Of a stretch of 29,699 nt of DNA, positions 1 through 7,738 are shown piece by piece (the stretch's first letter is position 1; each line of letters begins with the position of its first letter). The notes beneath the pieces are model-generated. The model was not told the DNA's origin, made no database searches, and saw only the letters and a program-made list of their open reading frames with translations. This DNA is from UBA2093 sp049454855 (GTDB lineage Bacteria > Actinomycetota > Acidimicrobiia > Acidimicrobiales > Ilumatobacteraceae). The position numbers and the translations under genes are program-made. The stretch spans positions 1 through 29,699 of the forward strand of contig JBMUAQ010000010.1 in assembly GCA_049454855.1 (NCBI GenBank), written 5' to 3'.

Positions 1-16
1 CGGCTGACCCCCGGGC

Positions 17-1036
17 TCAGCCCTTCTTGATCGCCTCGATCACGGGCAGCCAACGCGCCGGGTCGCTCCTGTACGGCGCGTAGAAGCTGATCCGGCTGAT
101 CACGTCGCCGTAGCGACGGTGCAGCTCGGGTGCGATGCCCTCGGGCTCGCCCACGACGGCGAAGGTGTTCAGGATGTCGTCGGTGATCAGGTTGCCCATC
201 TCCACCCACTTGCCCTGCTTCGACAGTGTGTTCAGTTCGTCCTGCAGGCCGCCCCATCCGTGGATGTCGAGAACGCCGCGGTACGCGGGGGTGGAACCGT
301 AGAACGCGATCTGCTGGCGCGTGCCGGCAGCCGCCGCCTCCATCTCCCTGTCGTCCGTGCCGGTGACCACGAAGCTCGGGCCGACGATGTCGAAGCCCTC
401 CATGGTCTTGCCCGCCTTCGCACGACCGCGCTCGAGAGCCGGGATGGTGACCTCCCGCAGGTACTTTTCGGTGGTGAAACCGTGGCAGATGAAACCGTCG
501 CACACCTCGCCGCACACCTCGGTCATCTTCTCGCCGACGCCGGCGAGGTAGATCTTCGGTCGACCGAAGCCGGCCAGCTCGGCACGGTCGGGCGTGAAGA
601 AGGGCGTCATCAGCGTGTGCTTGTAGAAGTCGCCGCGGAACTCCAGCTTGGTTCCGTTCTCCCAGGTGTCCCAGATGGCGTGGATGGCCTGCACCATCTC
701 GCGCATGCGCGCGGCCGGGTGGCTCCACTCCATCGAGAACCGCTTCTCGATGTGCGGCTTGATCTGGCTGCCGAGACCGAGCACGAAACGTCCCTTCGAG
801 AACGCCTGCAGGTCCCAGCCGAGGTTGGCGAGCAGCATCGGGTTGCGCGCGAAGGCGACTGCGATGGATGTCCCCAGTTCGATGCGCTCGGTGTGCTCGG
901 CAGCAACCGCCAGCGGCAGGAACGGGTCGTGGGCCGTCTCGGCCGTCCACGCGCCCGAGTACCCGGCCGCCTCCACTTCCTTGGCGGCCTGGGCCGCCTT
1001 CGACAGATCCGCGGGGATCCCTCCGTCAACCTTCAT
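17..1036 (-). CDS. LLM-class F420-dependent oxidoreductase
   Basis: The product is 339 aa and looks like a luciferase-like monooxygenase-fold flavin/F420 oxidoreductase: an N-terminal barrel strand with GIPADLSKA, then ELGTSIAVAFARNPM, the GRFVLGLGSQ segment and the PKIYLAGVG segment typical of actinobacterial F420-dependent LLM enzymes. The family moves hydride between F420 and an organic substrate in the cytoplasm; the substrate cannot be read from sequence. The ATG at 1036 is preferred over longer in-frame extensions because GGGAGGAA (1048-1041) is a strong ribosome binding site about 6 nt upstream, and because the ATG overlaps the stop of the upstream PAC2 gene (ATGA, 1036-1033). It is the last gene of a three-gene coupled unit. 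F420 use is family inference, since FMN-using members exist. Confidence 0.86.
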   Translation of the reverse strand: MKVDGGIPADLSKAAQAAKEVEAAGYSGAWTAETAHDPFLPLAVAAEHTERIELGTSIAVAFARNPMLLANLGWDLQAFSKGRFVLGLGSQIKPHIEKRFSMEWSHPAARMREMVQAIHAIWDTWENGTKLEFRGDFYKHTLMTPFFTPDRAELAGFGRPKIYLAGVGEKMTEVCGEVCDGFICHGFTTEKYLREVTIPALERGRAKAGKTMEGFDIVGPSFVVTGTDDREMEAAAAGTRQQIAFYGSTPAYRGVLDIHGWGGLQDELNTLSKQGKWVEMGNLITDDILNTFAVVGEPEGIAPELHRRYGDVISRISFYAPYRSDPARWLPVIEAIKKG

Positions 1037-1932
1037 GATGTTCCTCCCGGTCCTTGTTCCCGAAGGAACTGTTCCACCTCCGCCGCCAGTTGCTCCGCAC
1101 TCGGCAGGTCGGACGCGATGTCGATGGCTGCCTGTGTGCGGAGGGCGTCGTACGCGGCCTCCATCTTCGACAGCATGTCTACGTGCTCGGGGTTCGAGCG
1201 GACGAGTTGGTCGAGCCGCTCGCGCTGGGCCGAGGCCTCGCGGGGCAGGTCCCCGGTGTCGAGGGCGAGCCCCGCCTCGGCACAGACGGCCTCGATCAGG
1301 GCCGCGCTGCCCGCCGGGTACGGCATGGTGGCCACGTAGTGGGGGATCTGGGCCCAGAACACCATGGCCTCGATGCCCCGCCCGTGCATCTCGTGCTCCA
1401 GCACAGCGGCAACACCGGCGGGTGCATCGAGCGAGTTGCGCACGAACGGGAGCCGTGCGGACACGTCGCGGTTCGGGGTGGTGGCGGTGATACCGACGGG
1501 CCGGGTGTGCGGTGCCGCGAACGGGTAGGCACCGAGACCCACCATCTTGTTCACTCCCAGTTCGGTGGCGATGTCGCCCACGGTGCGCGCGAAGAACCGC
1601 CATGCGGAGTCGGGCTCCGGGCCGGTGAGCAACAGCAGGTCCTTGCCCTTGCCGTCACGGCCCACGCGCATCTCCGGCGTCGCCCACACGATGCGGGTGT
1701 TCACGCCCTCGCGCAGCTCCATCACCGGCCGCCTCGCCCGGTAGTCGATGAAGGTGTCGGCGTCGAAGGTGATGAGCTCGGTGGAGCCCGAGGCGCGGGA
1801 GATGTTCTCCATGGCAACCGCGGCCGCACCGCCCGCGTCGATCCAGCCGGTGAGGTTGACGAGGAGAACGGGCTCCGTCAGCTCGGGGAGCCTGCCGTTC
1901 ACGGTGAACGGCAGCCCGCCTGCGGGGTTCAC
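1033..1932 (-). CDS. PAC2 family protein
   Basis: The 299-aa product begins with the PAC2-type strand LTEPVLLVNLTGWIDAGGAAA. It also has LLLLTGPEPDSAWRFFARTV and MVGLGAYPFAAPHTRP, both characteristic of the actinobacterial PAC2 (proteasome assembly chaperone 2-like) family. Bacterial members are cytoplasmic proteins of uncertain function; the link to proteasome assembly comes from archaeal and eukaryotic relatives and is not demonstrated here. The start is GTG at 1932, overlapping the TGA of the phosphotransferase gene (GTGA). Its own stop overlaps the LLM oxidoreductase start. This double overlap implies translational coupling and probably balanced expression of the trio. No proteasome genes are visible in the window. 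Confidence 0.85.
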   Translation of the reverse strand: MNPAGGLPFTVNGRLPELTEPVLLVNLTGWIDAGGAAAVAMENISRASGSTELITFDADTFIDYRARRPVMELREGVNTRIVWATPEMRVGRDGKGKDLLLLTGPEPDSAWRFFARTVGDIATELGVNKMVGLGAYPFAAPHTRPVGITATTPNRDVSARLPFVRNSLDAPAGVAAVLEHEMHGRGIEAMVFWAQIPHYVATMPYPAGSAALIEAVCAEAGLALDTGDLPREASAQRERLDQLVRSNPEHVDMLSKMEAAYDALRTQAAIDIASDLPSAEQLAAEVEQFLREQGPGGTS

Positions 1933-2960
1933 GCGAGCCGCTCCAGGCAGGCGGCCGCACGTTGCGCGGCACCGTCCACCTGCACCTTGAAGTGCTCGAG
2001 CTCGGCCGGGTCACGGTCCCCGAGCGCGCCACCGAGATAGCGGGCGTACACACCCTCGATGATGCAGGCCAGCTTCCAGTACGCGAAGGCGGTGTAGAAG
2101 TCGAGCTTCGAGATGTCGCGGCCCGACTTCACTGCATAGCGGGCGGCGAGGTCGCCACGGTCCATGAAGCCGTCGGCGGTGCACACGGTGTTCGACCACG
2201 CGCTGCCCTCGTCGGTGGGGCCGGTCCAGTACACCATCAGCAGCCCGAGGTCGGCCATGGGGTCGCCGAGGGTGCAAATCTCCCAGTCGAGCACCGCGAT
2301 CACGTCGCCGTCGGCGTTCACCATGCAGTTGTCGAGCCGGTAGTCGCCGTGCACGATCGACACACCGTCCTGCGCGGGGATGCGGCGCATCAGCTCTTCG
2401 TGCACCTGCTCCACGAGGGGGAGGTCACGGGTGCGCTGGTTCGTGATGTTCTGGTGCCACCGCTTCAGCTGCCGCGCGATGTAGCCGTCGTGCTTGCCGA
2501 GATCCGACAGGCCCACCGCCTCGATGTCGACGGCGTGGATGGCCGCCATGGTGTCCACGATCGACTCGCTCGCACGCCTGCGGGCTGCCGGGGTGAGCAC
2601 CTGCTCGGCGTACGCACGGTCGCGCACCACCAGGCCGTCCACGAAGCGCATCACGTAGAAGGGGAGCTCGTTCACTGACCCGTCGTCGCAGAACCCGAGC
2701 GCGGGCGCCACGGGCACGTTGCTGCCCGCGAGTGCGGCGATGATGCGGTGCTCCCTGCCCATGTCGTGCGCACTCGCGAGCCTGTGGCCGAGGGGCGGCC
2801 TGCGCAGCACGTAGCGGTTGCCGGCGGCATCGGTGACGGCGAAAGTGAGGTTCGAGTGACCACCGGCGATCTGCACGTACGAGAACGGTGCCACGGCCCC
2901 CGCGATGTTGTCCACGAGCCACTGCTCCACGTTCTCGCTGATTCCGTTCGGCAGGGTCAC
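1929..2960 (-). CDS. APH-fold phosphotransferase (aminoglycoside phosphotransferase/ACAD10-11 N-domain type)
   Basis: The 343-aa protein is a kinase-fold small-molecule phosphotransferase. Visible motifs are a glycine-rich loop region GGHSNLTF (about residues 33-40), the catalytic-loop Brenner motif HGDYRLDN (204-211) and the metal-binding DWE (225-227), which replaces the usual DFD and is common in this subfamily. In actinobacteria such proteins are often linked to acyl-CoA metabolism, and ACAD10/11 proteins of animals carry the same domain, so a hydroxyacyl substrate is a reasonable guess but not shown; antibiotic resistance is less likely. The start is taken as GTG at 2960 because a TAGTTT box ends 7 nt upstream. 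The longer in-frame extension to 3029 would run into the divergent thioredoxin gene. It is the first gene of the trio. Confidence 0.83.
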   Translation of the reverse strand: MTLPNGISENVEQWLVDNIAGAVAPFSYVQIAGGHSNLTFAVTDAAGNRYVLRRPPLGHRLASAHDMGREHRIIAALAGSNVPVAPALGFCDDGSVNELPFYVMRFVDGLVVRDRAYAEQVLTPAARRRASESIVDTMAAIHAVDIEAVGLSDLGKHDGYIARQLKRWHQNITNQRTRDLPLVEQVHEELMRRIPAQDGVSIVHGDYRLDNCMVNADGDVIAVLDWEICTLGDPMADLGLLMVYWTGPTDEGSAWSNTVCTADGFMDRGDLAARYAVKSGRDISKLDFYTAFAYWKLACIIEGVYARYLGGALGDRDPAELEHFKVQVDGAAQRAAACLERLA

Positions 2961-2967
2961 GCCCAGC

Positions 2968-2973
2968 AAACTA
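2968..2973 (-). promoter_or_regulatory. -10 box of phosphotransferase operon (leaderless)
   Basis: TAGTTT on the minus strand ends 7 nt before the GTG at 2960, and no ribosome binding site is present. This fits transcription starting at or next to the start codon. It lies where the -35 of the opposing thioredoxin promoter would fall. Confidence 0.55.
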
Positions 2974-2992
2974 CCCCCCGGACGGTGCCCTG

Positions 2993-2998
2993 TATCGT
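2993..2998 (+). promoter_or_regulatory. -10 box of thioredoxin-like gene (leaderless)
   Basis: TATCGT ends 6 nt before the GTG at 3005, without a Shine-Dalgarno. The 44-bp divergent gap leaves no room for a separate leader. Confidence 0.55.
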
Positions 2999-3004
2999 GT
3001 CGCC

Positions 3005-3709
3005 GTGGCAGTGGACGTGACCGACGCAACCTTCGAGGCCGAGGTCATCGAGCGTTCCATGACGGTGCCCGTGCTGGTTGATTTCTGGGCACCGTGGTGC
3101 GGACCGTGCCGCCAGCTCACCCCGATCCTCGAGCGGGTCACCGACGCCACCGGCGGCAGGGTGGTGCTCGCGAAGGTGAACATCGACGAGAACCCGCAGA
3201 TTGCCGGTGCACTGGGCGTGCAGTCGATCCCGTTCGTGGTGGCGTTCCGCGGCGGACAGCCGATCGACGGCTTCGTCGGTGCGCGCCCCGAGCACGAGGT
3301 GCAGCGGGTGGTGCAGGCACTCATGCCCGACCCCACGGAGCAGCGTGTGCTCGACCTGCTGGCGGAGGGTTCGGAATCCGCCCTTCGCGACGCGGTCGCT
3401 CTCATGCCCGGAAACGCCGATGCGGTCTGTGCCCTTGCCGAGCACCTGGTGCGCAGCGGCGGTGCGGAGGAGGCACTCGCACTGCTCGCACGTCTTCCCG
3501 AGACGGAGCGTGTCCGGCACATCGCTGCATCAGCGCGCCTCGCACTCAACCCGGTCGATGATTTCGACGCCACGCTCGAGGCACTCCTGCCGCGCGTGAA
3601 GGCCGACGAGGATGCGCGCCGCGAGTTCCTCGACATCCTCGAGACCATGGGGCCTGCCGACCCGCGCACCGCGCGCTACCGCAGGTTGCTCAGCTCGCAC
3701 TTGTACTGA
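3005..3709 (+). CDS. Thioredoxin-TPR co-chaperone (CnoX/YbbN-like)
   Basis: The 234-aa product has an N-terminal thioredoxin domain (about residues 1-105) with an intact WCGPC active site (Cys32, Cys35) and the cis-proline segment QSIPFVV. A helical C-terminal half (about 110-234) with TPR-like repeats follows. This architecture is that of CnoX/YbbN, a holdase that protects proteins from oxidative aggregation and hands them to chaperonin or DnaK systems. Unlike E. coli YbbN, which lacks a full CxxC, both cysteines are present, so disulfide reductase activity is likely as well. Start GTG 3005 is supported by the adjacent TATCGT box. Its location upstream of the comEA region and about 10 kb from hrcA-dnaJ is compatible with a proteostasis role, but no operon link is visible. 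Confidence 0.85.
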   Translation: MAVDVTDATFEAEVIERSMTVPVLVDFWAPWCGPCRQLTPILERVTDATGGRVVLAKVNIDENPQIAGALGVQSIPFVVAFRGGQPIDGFVGARPEHEVQRVVQALMPDPTEQRVLDLLAEGSESALRDAVALMPGNADAVCALAEHLVRSGGAEEALALLARLPETERVRHIAASARLALNPVDDFDATLEALLPRVKADEDARREFLDILETMGPADPRTARYRRLLSSHLY

Positions 3710-3713
3710 CCGG

Positions 3714-3730
3714 CCCCTGCGGGGCAGGGG
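3714..3730 (+). terminator. GC-rich hairpin after thioredoxin gene
   Basis: CCCCTGC (3714-3720) and GCAGGGG (3724-3730) form a 7-bp perfect stem with a GGG loop, starting 5 nt after the stop codon. No T-tract follows, so termination is possible but unproven. Confidence 0.4.
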
Positions 3731-3769
3731 TGCGCGCCCCGGTTCCGCCGCGCATCTCCGCGCACCCAC

Positions 3770-4546
3770 ATGGGGTTCATGAACCACGAGGGTCAGGGCC
3801 GCGCATTCGGCGAACGCGGGGCGGAGCTCCGTCGACGTGTTCTGGAGTGGCTGCGGTTCCTCGGGTGGCGCCGGGTGGCTGCATCGGGTGCTGCCACCGT
3901 GGCCACCGCGGTGGTGCTCCTGTGGATGTTCCTTCCGTCTCCGCCCCCCGTGGACGACGAAATCCCGGCCGCCGCCGCGGTGCCGACCACTGCGGTCCGC
4001 GCGACCCCGACGGTGCGTGTGCGCGTGCATGTCACCGGTGCGGTGCGCAGGCCGGGTGTCTACGAGCTCTCCTCCGGCGACCGTGTGGTCGATGCGCTCG
4101 CCGCTGCGGGTGGAGCCTCCGTGGATGCCGACCTCGAGGCCATCAACCTCGCACAGACACTTCTCGACACCGAGCAGATCCTCGTTCCCCGGCGCACCAA
4201 GGCCAGCCCCCGTCGTGCACCCGCACCTCGTCTGCGCCCGGCACCCCGGCCGCGCACTTCGCCCACCACGGTCCCTGCACCCGGTGCGGTCACCGTGCCC
4301 GGGGTCGTTGATCCTTCCCCGGTGGCATCGTCACCCGCGGCCACGTCACCCGTGGCCACAGTGAATCTCAACACCGCCACGGCCGCGGAGCTCGACACAC
4401 TCCCGGGCATCGGGCCCACCACCGCCCGGGCAATCATCGACCACCGCCGCACGAAAGGGCCGTTCAGACGGGTAGAGGACCTCATGAACGTGGCAGGCAT
4501 CGGGCCCACCCGGTTCGCGCGCATCAAGGCACTGGTGTCGGTGTGA
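3770..4546 (+). CDS. comEA: ComEA-type DNA-binding protein (SLBB + helix-hairpin-helix)
   Basis: The 258-aa product is membrane-anchored. A basic N-terminus is followed by one transmembrane segment (about 38-54), an SLBB domain (about 83-140, with VTGAVRRPGVYEL and the GD.V.DAL pattern), a Pro/Ala/Thr linker (about 141-196), and a C-terminal double helix-hairpin-helix domain (198-257) containing LNTATAAELDTLPGIGPTTA and VAGIGPTRF. ComEA binds incoming double-stranded DNA at the outer face of the membrane during natural transformation and passes it to ComEC. The next same-strand gene is comEC, but an antisense gene lies between them. The start is uncertain: ATG 3770 and ATG 3779 are both possible, and neither has a convincing ribosome binding site. 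Confidence 0.87.
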   Translation: MGFMNHEGQGRAFGERGAELRRRVLEWLRFLGWRRVAASGAATVATAVVLLWMFLPSPPPVDDEIPAAAAVPTTAVRATPTVRVRVHVTGAVRRPGVYELSSGDRVVDALAAAGGASVDADLEAINLAQTLLDTEQILVPRRTKASPRRAPAPRLRPAPRPRTSPTTVPAPGAVTVPGVVDPSPVASSPAATSPVATVNLNTATAAELDTLPGIGPTTARAIIDHRRTKGPFRRVEDLMNVAGIGPTRFARIKALVSV

Positions 4547-4984
4547 TCAGAGAGCGCCGAGTGCGAGGGCGGCCAGCAGCACCGCGCCCGCTGCGCCGAG
4601 CCACAGGCCCGACCCCATGACCGCGAACTCACGCAACCACTCCCGCCATCCCGCTACCGCTCGGCGCGTCACGCGGGCGGCCGCCATCTGGCCGAGCACC
4701 CACCACACCACGAGGCTCGCACCGATGGCCACGGCCAGGCGTGCCGAACCATCGGCCGCGGGCACCCCCAGCACCGGCATCACAGGGAACGCCGCAACAA
4801 GGGCCACGAACCCCGCCGCACCGCCTGCGGTGCCGCCCACAACAAGATCGAGCAGGCGGCCGACGAGCGCGAGAGCGACCGCGAGTCCGATGGCGGTGGC
4901 GCCACCGCGGCGCCTCACCGCCCTGCGGGTGTGAACGATGCCGCCGGGGAAGGACTCTCTCGCGGCGGGCACATCAACGGGCAC
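4547..4984 (-). CDS. Small integral membrane protein, uncharacterised
   Basis: The 145-aa product is not recognised by family. It has a short basic N-terminus (HTRRAVRRRGG) and four predicted membrane segments: ATAIGLAVALALVGRLLDLVV, GAAGFVALVAAFPVMPVLGV, RLAVAIGASLVVWWVLG and GSGLWLGAAGAVLLAALALG. A basic cytoplasmic-type loop with RVTRRAVAGWREWLREF precedes the last one. The start GTG 4984 is chosen because a TACGAT box ends 6 nt upstream (4996-4991), matching other leaderless genes here; GTG 4972 is an alternative. The gene is antisense, its stop codon abuts the comEA stop codon, and its 5' end overlaps the annotated comEC start. A four-helix membrane protein lodged between comEA and comEC could be a DNA-uptake accessory factor, but that is only positional inference. 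Confidence 0.6.
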   Translation of the reverse strand: MPVDVPAARESFPGGIVHTRRAVRRRGGATAIGLAVALALVGRLLDLVVGGTAGGAAGFVALVAAFPVMPVLGVPAADGSARLAVAIGASLVVWWVLGQMAAARVTRRAVAGWREWLREFAVMGSGLWLGAAGAVLLAALALGAL

Positions 4985-6458
4985 CGACGAATCGTACGGC
5001 GCGGCCGCAGCCCGGCCGGGGCACCGCCCGTTGTCGTCGGCCGGCCCTGCGGTGTGTGTCGCCTGTGTGCTGTGGGCATCCACCGTGGCGGGTCGGCACC
5101 TCGGCGGCCCGCATGTGCCCGCAGTCGCCACGGTGCTGCTCATGGTCGCCGCATGGTGCGCTCATGCGTCCGGGGTGCGCGCGTCGGCAACCGGGGCGCT
5201 CGTTCTGGTGGCGTTCGTGGGCATCGCAGGCGGCGCCCGCGAGTGGGCGGCCGTCCAGGTGCCTGCCGGCCCGTGCGCAGGGGAGATGCGCGTGGTTGCC
5301 GATCCCCGCTCCCGCGCCGGGTTCGCCAGTGTGATCGTGGAGGCCGGCGGACACCGGGTGCGGGCATCCGGCAACGGTGCAGTTGCAGCCGCGATGTCCA
5401 TGCTGCGAGCAGGCGAGAAGGTCGAGATCGACGGAACATGCACCGCTGTTGCACCGGAGATGCGGGAGCGCGAGCTGGTTGCCCATGTCACGGGCCGCAT
5501 GTCGGTCGAAGCTGTGGGCCGGCTGATGTCGGACGGTGGCGGTATGTGGCGTGCTGCGAACCGCATGCGGGCACTCGTGGCACGCGGTGCCGGGAACCTG
5601 CGGGAGGACGACCGGGCGCTGTTCCTCGGTCTCGTGATGGGGGACGACTCCGCACAGTCACGCTCCACGGTGGACGACTTCAGGGAGAGCGGGCTCTCGC
5701 ATCTCTGCAGTGCCTCGGGCCAGAACGTGGCGTACCTGATGGCGGCGGCCGGGCCGTTGCTGCGCAGGCTCTCGCCGGCGGGGCGGCTCGCCGCCTCGCT
5801 CGGGGTGATCGTGATGTTCGTGTTCCTCACGCGCGGCGAGCCGTCCGTGCTGCGTGCCGCCGCAATGGCCGCCGTCGCCGCACTCAACCTGCACGGCGGC
5901 CGTCCCTCGAACGGGAGGGTGGTGCTCGCGACAGCGGTCTCCGTGCTGCTCGTGGTCGACCCGATGCTGGCCTTCAGCGTGGGATTCATGCTGTCCGTCG
6001 GGGCGACGGCCGGGCTTGCATGGCTCTCTCATCCGCTCTCGCAGCGGCTCGGTGTTCCCGCTGTGGTGGCCGCCACTCTCGCCGCGCAGATCGGAACGTT
6101 GCCCGTGGCTCTCGCGGTGTTCGGACGTGTGCCCTTCGTCTCGGTGCTCACGAACCCGCTCGCCGTCCCGGTTGCAGGTGCGGTGATGCTGGTGGGTCTG
6201 CCGTCGGCGGGGGCAGCCGCGCTGTTGCCTGCACCCGTGGGTGAGGTTGTGTGCGCGGCTCTTGCGGCCCCGGTGCGCCTCGTCGCAACCGTGGCCTCGG
6301 TCGGTGCCGCGGTGGAACCCCGGGGGAGCGGCGCCCTGGTCGCGTGGTGCGTGCTCCTGGTTGTGGCGGTTCTCCGCTGGCGCCGGTGCACGCCTGTGGG
6401 AAGTCCGGCGCACGCATGTGGAAAGGTGGGGCATGGCCGTCTGGGTGATCACCGGTGA
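4938..6458 (+). CDS. comEC: ComEC/Rec2-type DNA uptake channel, competence domain only
   Basis: The protein of up to 506 aa is polytopic. It has N-terminal membrane helices, a soluble OB-like segment (about residues 120-185, with RVVADPRSRAGFASVIVEAGG), and then the ComEC/Rec2 competence core with the FRESGLSHLCSASGQNVAYL motif and repeated hydrophobic helices through LVGLPSAGAAALLPAPVG. It forms the channel that carries single-stranded DNA into the cytoplasm. The usual C-terminal metallo-beta-lactamase domain of full-length ComEC (700-800 aa) is missing: the protein ends after the last helices and a basic tail. The ATG at 4938 is the longest option; it lacks a ribosome binding site and overlaps an antisense gene, so a downstream start such as GTG 5052 is plausible. 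Its 3' end overlaps holA by 26 bp. Confidence 0.85.
   Translation: MPPGKDSLAAGTSTGTDESYGAAAARPGHRPLSSAGPAVCVACVLWASTVAGRHLGGPHVPAVATVLLMVAAWCAHASGVRASATGALVLVAFVGIAGGAREWAAVQVPAGPCAGEMRVVADPRSRAGFASVIVEAGGHRVRASGNGAVAAAMSMLRAGEKVEIDGTCTAVAPEMRERELVAHVTGRMSVEAVGRLMSDGGGMWRAANRMRALVARGAGNLREDDRALFLGLVMGDDSAQSRSTVDDFRESGLSHLCSASGQNVAYLMAAAGPLLRRLSPAGRLAASLGVIVMFVFLTRGEPSVLRAAAMAAVAALNLHGGRPSNGRVVLATAVSVLLVVDPMLAFSVGFMLSVGATAGLAWLSHPLSQRLGVPAVVAATLAAQIGTLPVALAVFGRVPFVSVLTNPLAVPVAGAVMLVGLPSAGAAALLPAPVGEVVCAALAAPVRLVATVASVGAAVEPRGSGALVAWCVLLVVAVLRWRRCTPVGSPAHACGKVGHGRLGDHR
4991..4996 (-). promoter_or_regulatory. -10 box of antisense membrane-protein gene
   Basis: TACGAT on the minus strand ends 6 nt before GTG 4984, the leaderless spacing seen at other starts in this window. 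It lies inside the 5' part of the comEC reading frame, which suggests that comEC may really start further downstream. Confidence 0.4.
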
Positions 6459-7431
6459 GGAGGCGCTCGCGGGACTCGAGCTCACCTCGCTCGTCGACCG
6501 CCTGGTGGGCGACAACGACCGCTCCATGATGGTCGACGACTTCGACCTCGCCGACTCCCGCACCGAGGTCGCCACCATCGCTGACTCGCTGGTCACCATG
6601 CCGCTGTTCACCGAGCGGCGGGTGGTGGTCATCCGCAACGTGCACGCGGTCACGGCCGACAACAACGATCCCGCCGTCATCTCCGCGGTGGTCGCGGCAC
6701 TCGAGAACCGTGCCGACCAGGTGGATGTCGTCATCACGGCCACCGGCAGGCAGCCGAAGATCTTCTCCGACGCCGTGAAGCGCGTGGGTGCCGAGACCAT
6801 CGGCACCGACGTGGGCACACGGCTGAACGACCGCATCGGGTTCGTGGAGGAGGCCCTGGTGGGTGCAGGGTTCACCTACGCCCCCGACGTGCCGCGGATG
6901 GTGTCGCAGTGGATCGGCGGCGACCACAGCCGTCTCGCGGGTCTCGTGGGCACGCTCGTGTCCACCTACGGCGAGAACGCGAAGCTCACGCGCTCCGATG
7001 TCGAGGTGTTCCTCGGTGAGGCGGGCAGCGTGCCCCCGTGGGACCTCACCGACGCCATCGACGCCGGTGACACCTCCACCGCGCTCGTCATGCTGCACCG
7101 CTTCCTCGGCAACGGCCGCACCCACCCGTTCCAGGTTCTTGCCCTGCTCGGCAACCGCTATGCGCAGATGATGAAACTCGACGGCCGCGGCGCGCGCAGC
7201 GGTGCCGATGCGGTGGCGATTCTCGGCGGCAAGGAGTTCACGGCACGGAAGGTTCTCGAGCAGTACCAGCGGATGGGGGGCGGAGGTGTGGCACGCGCGG
7301 TGTCGCACATCGCCGCGGCCGACGTCGACCTCAGGGGAGGCAAGGAGTGGCCCGCCGAACTGGTGCTCGAGGTGCTGGTGGGCCGGTTGTGCCAGCTTGT
7401 GCCCGCATCAGGGGCGAGGCGCAGGAGATAG
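6433..7431 (+). CDS. holA: DNA polymerase III delta subunit
   Basis: The 332-aa product matches HolA in order and motifs: an N-terminal ATPase-like domain without a functional P-loop (VWVITGEEALAGLEL; TMPLFTERRVVVIRNVHAVT; VDVVITATGR), then a helical lid and collar ending with the FQVLALLGNRYAQMMKL and AELVLEVLVGRLCQL helices. The delta subunit opens the beta sliding clamp within the clamp loader. Start ATG 6433 is chosen over the longer frame because GAAAGG (6421-6426) is a good ribosome binding site, and because the longer frame would lie largely inside comEC. The overlap with the comEC stop suggests translational coupling. The comEC-holA-rpsT order is widely conserved in bacteria. Confidence 0.88.
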   Translation: MAVWVITGEEALAGLELTSLVDRLVGDNDRSMMVDDFDLADSRTEVATIADSLVTMPLFTERRVVVIRNVHAVTADNNDPAVISAVVAALENRADQVDVVITATGRQPKIFSDAVKRVGAETIGTDVGTRLNDRIGFVEEALVGAGFTYAPDVPRMVSQWIGGDHSRLAGLVGTLVSTYGENAKLTRSDVEVFLGEAGSVPPWDLTDAIDAGDTSTALVMLHRFLGNGRTHPFQVLALLGNRYAQMMKLDGRGARSGADAVAILGGKEFTARKVLEQYQRMGGGGVARAVSHIAAADVDLRGGKEWPAELVLEVLVGRLCQLVPASGARRRR

Positions 7432-7472
7432 GGGTGTTCCCGGGGAGGGGACAGGAGAAAGTGTGCGCAGTC

Positions 7473-7490
7473 GCCGCGTTACTTCGCGGC
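7473..7490 (-). terminator. Hairpin spanning the rpsT stop codon
   Basis: GCCGCG (7473-7478) and CGCGGC (7485-7490) pair around a 6-nt loop that contains the rpsT stop codon. It sits in the 47-bp gap between the convergent holA and rpsT genes. There is no T-tract, so it may be a weak terminator or simply a GC-rich coincidence. Confidence 0.3.
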
Positions 7491-7730
7491 GGCCTTCTTC
7501 ATGAGGCGCGACTTGCGGCGGGCGGCGGCGTTCGGGTGGATGATCCCCTTGGCGGCGGCCATGTCGAGGCGCTTCACGGCGGTGCGAAGTGCGGCATCAG
7601 CATCGGCGGTGCCGGCGGCGGCCTCGGCGTTCTTCACGCGCGTGCGCAGCTCGCTCTTGACGGCCTTGTTCCGTTCGGCTGCCTTCGCGTTGGTGAGGAT
7701 GCGCTTCTTCTGGCTCTTGATGTTTGCCAC
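7479..7730 (-). CDS. rpsT: 30S ribosomal protein S20
   Basis: The 83-aa, strongly basic product begins (M/V)ANIKSQKKRILTNAKAAERNKAVKS, has the central KRLDMAAAKGIIHPNAAARRKSRL, and ends KKAAAK. This is full-length S20, a primary 16S rRNA-binding protein of the small subunit. The GTG at 7730 is the start that gives the universally conserved ANIKSQKKR N-terminus. A TAGCAT box ends 8 nt upstream and no Shine-Dalgarno is seen, so translation is probably leaderless. It is convergent with holA and divergent from lepA across 79 bp. That gap therefore holds promoters for two translation genes. Confidence 0.96.
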   Translation of the reverse strand: MANIKSQKKRILTNAKAAERNKAVKSELRTRVKNAEAAAGTADADAALRTAVKRLDMAAAKGIIHPNAAARRKSRLMKKAAAK

Positions 7731-7738
7731 GGGTGTCG

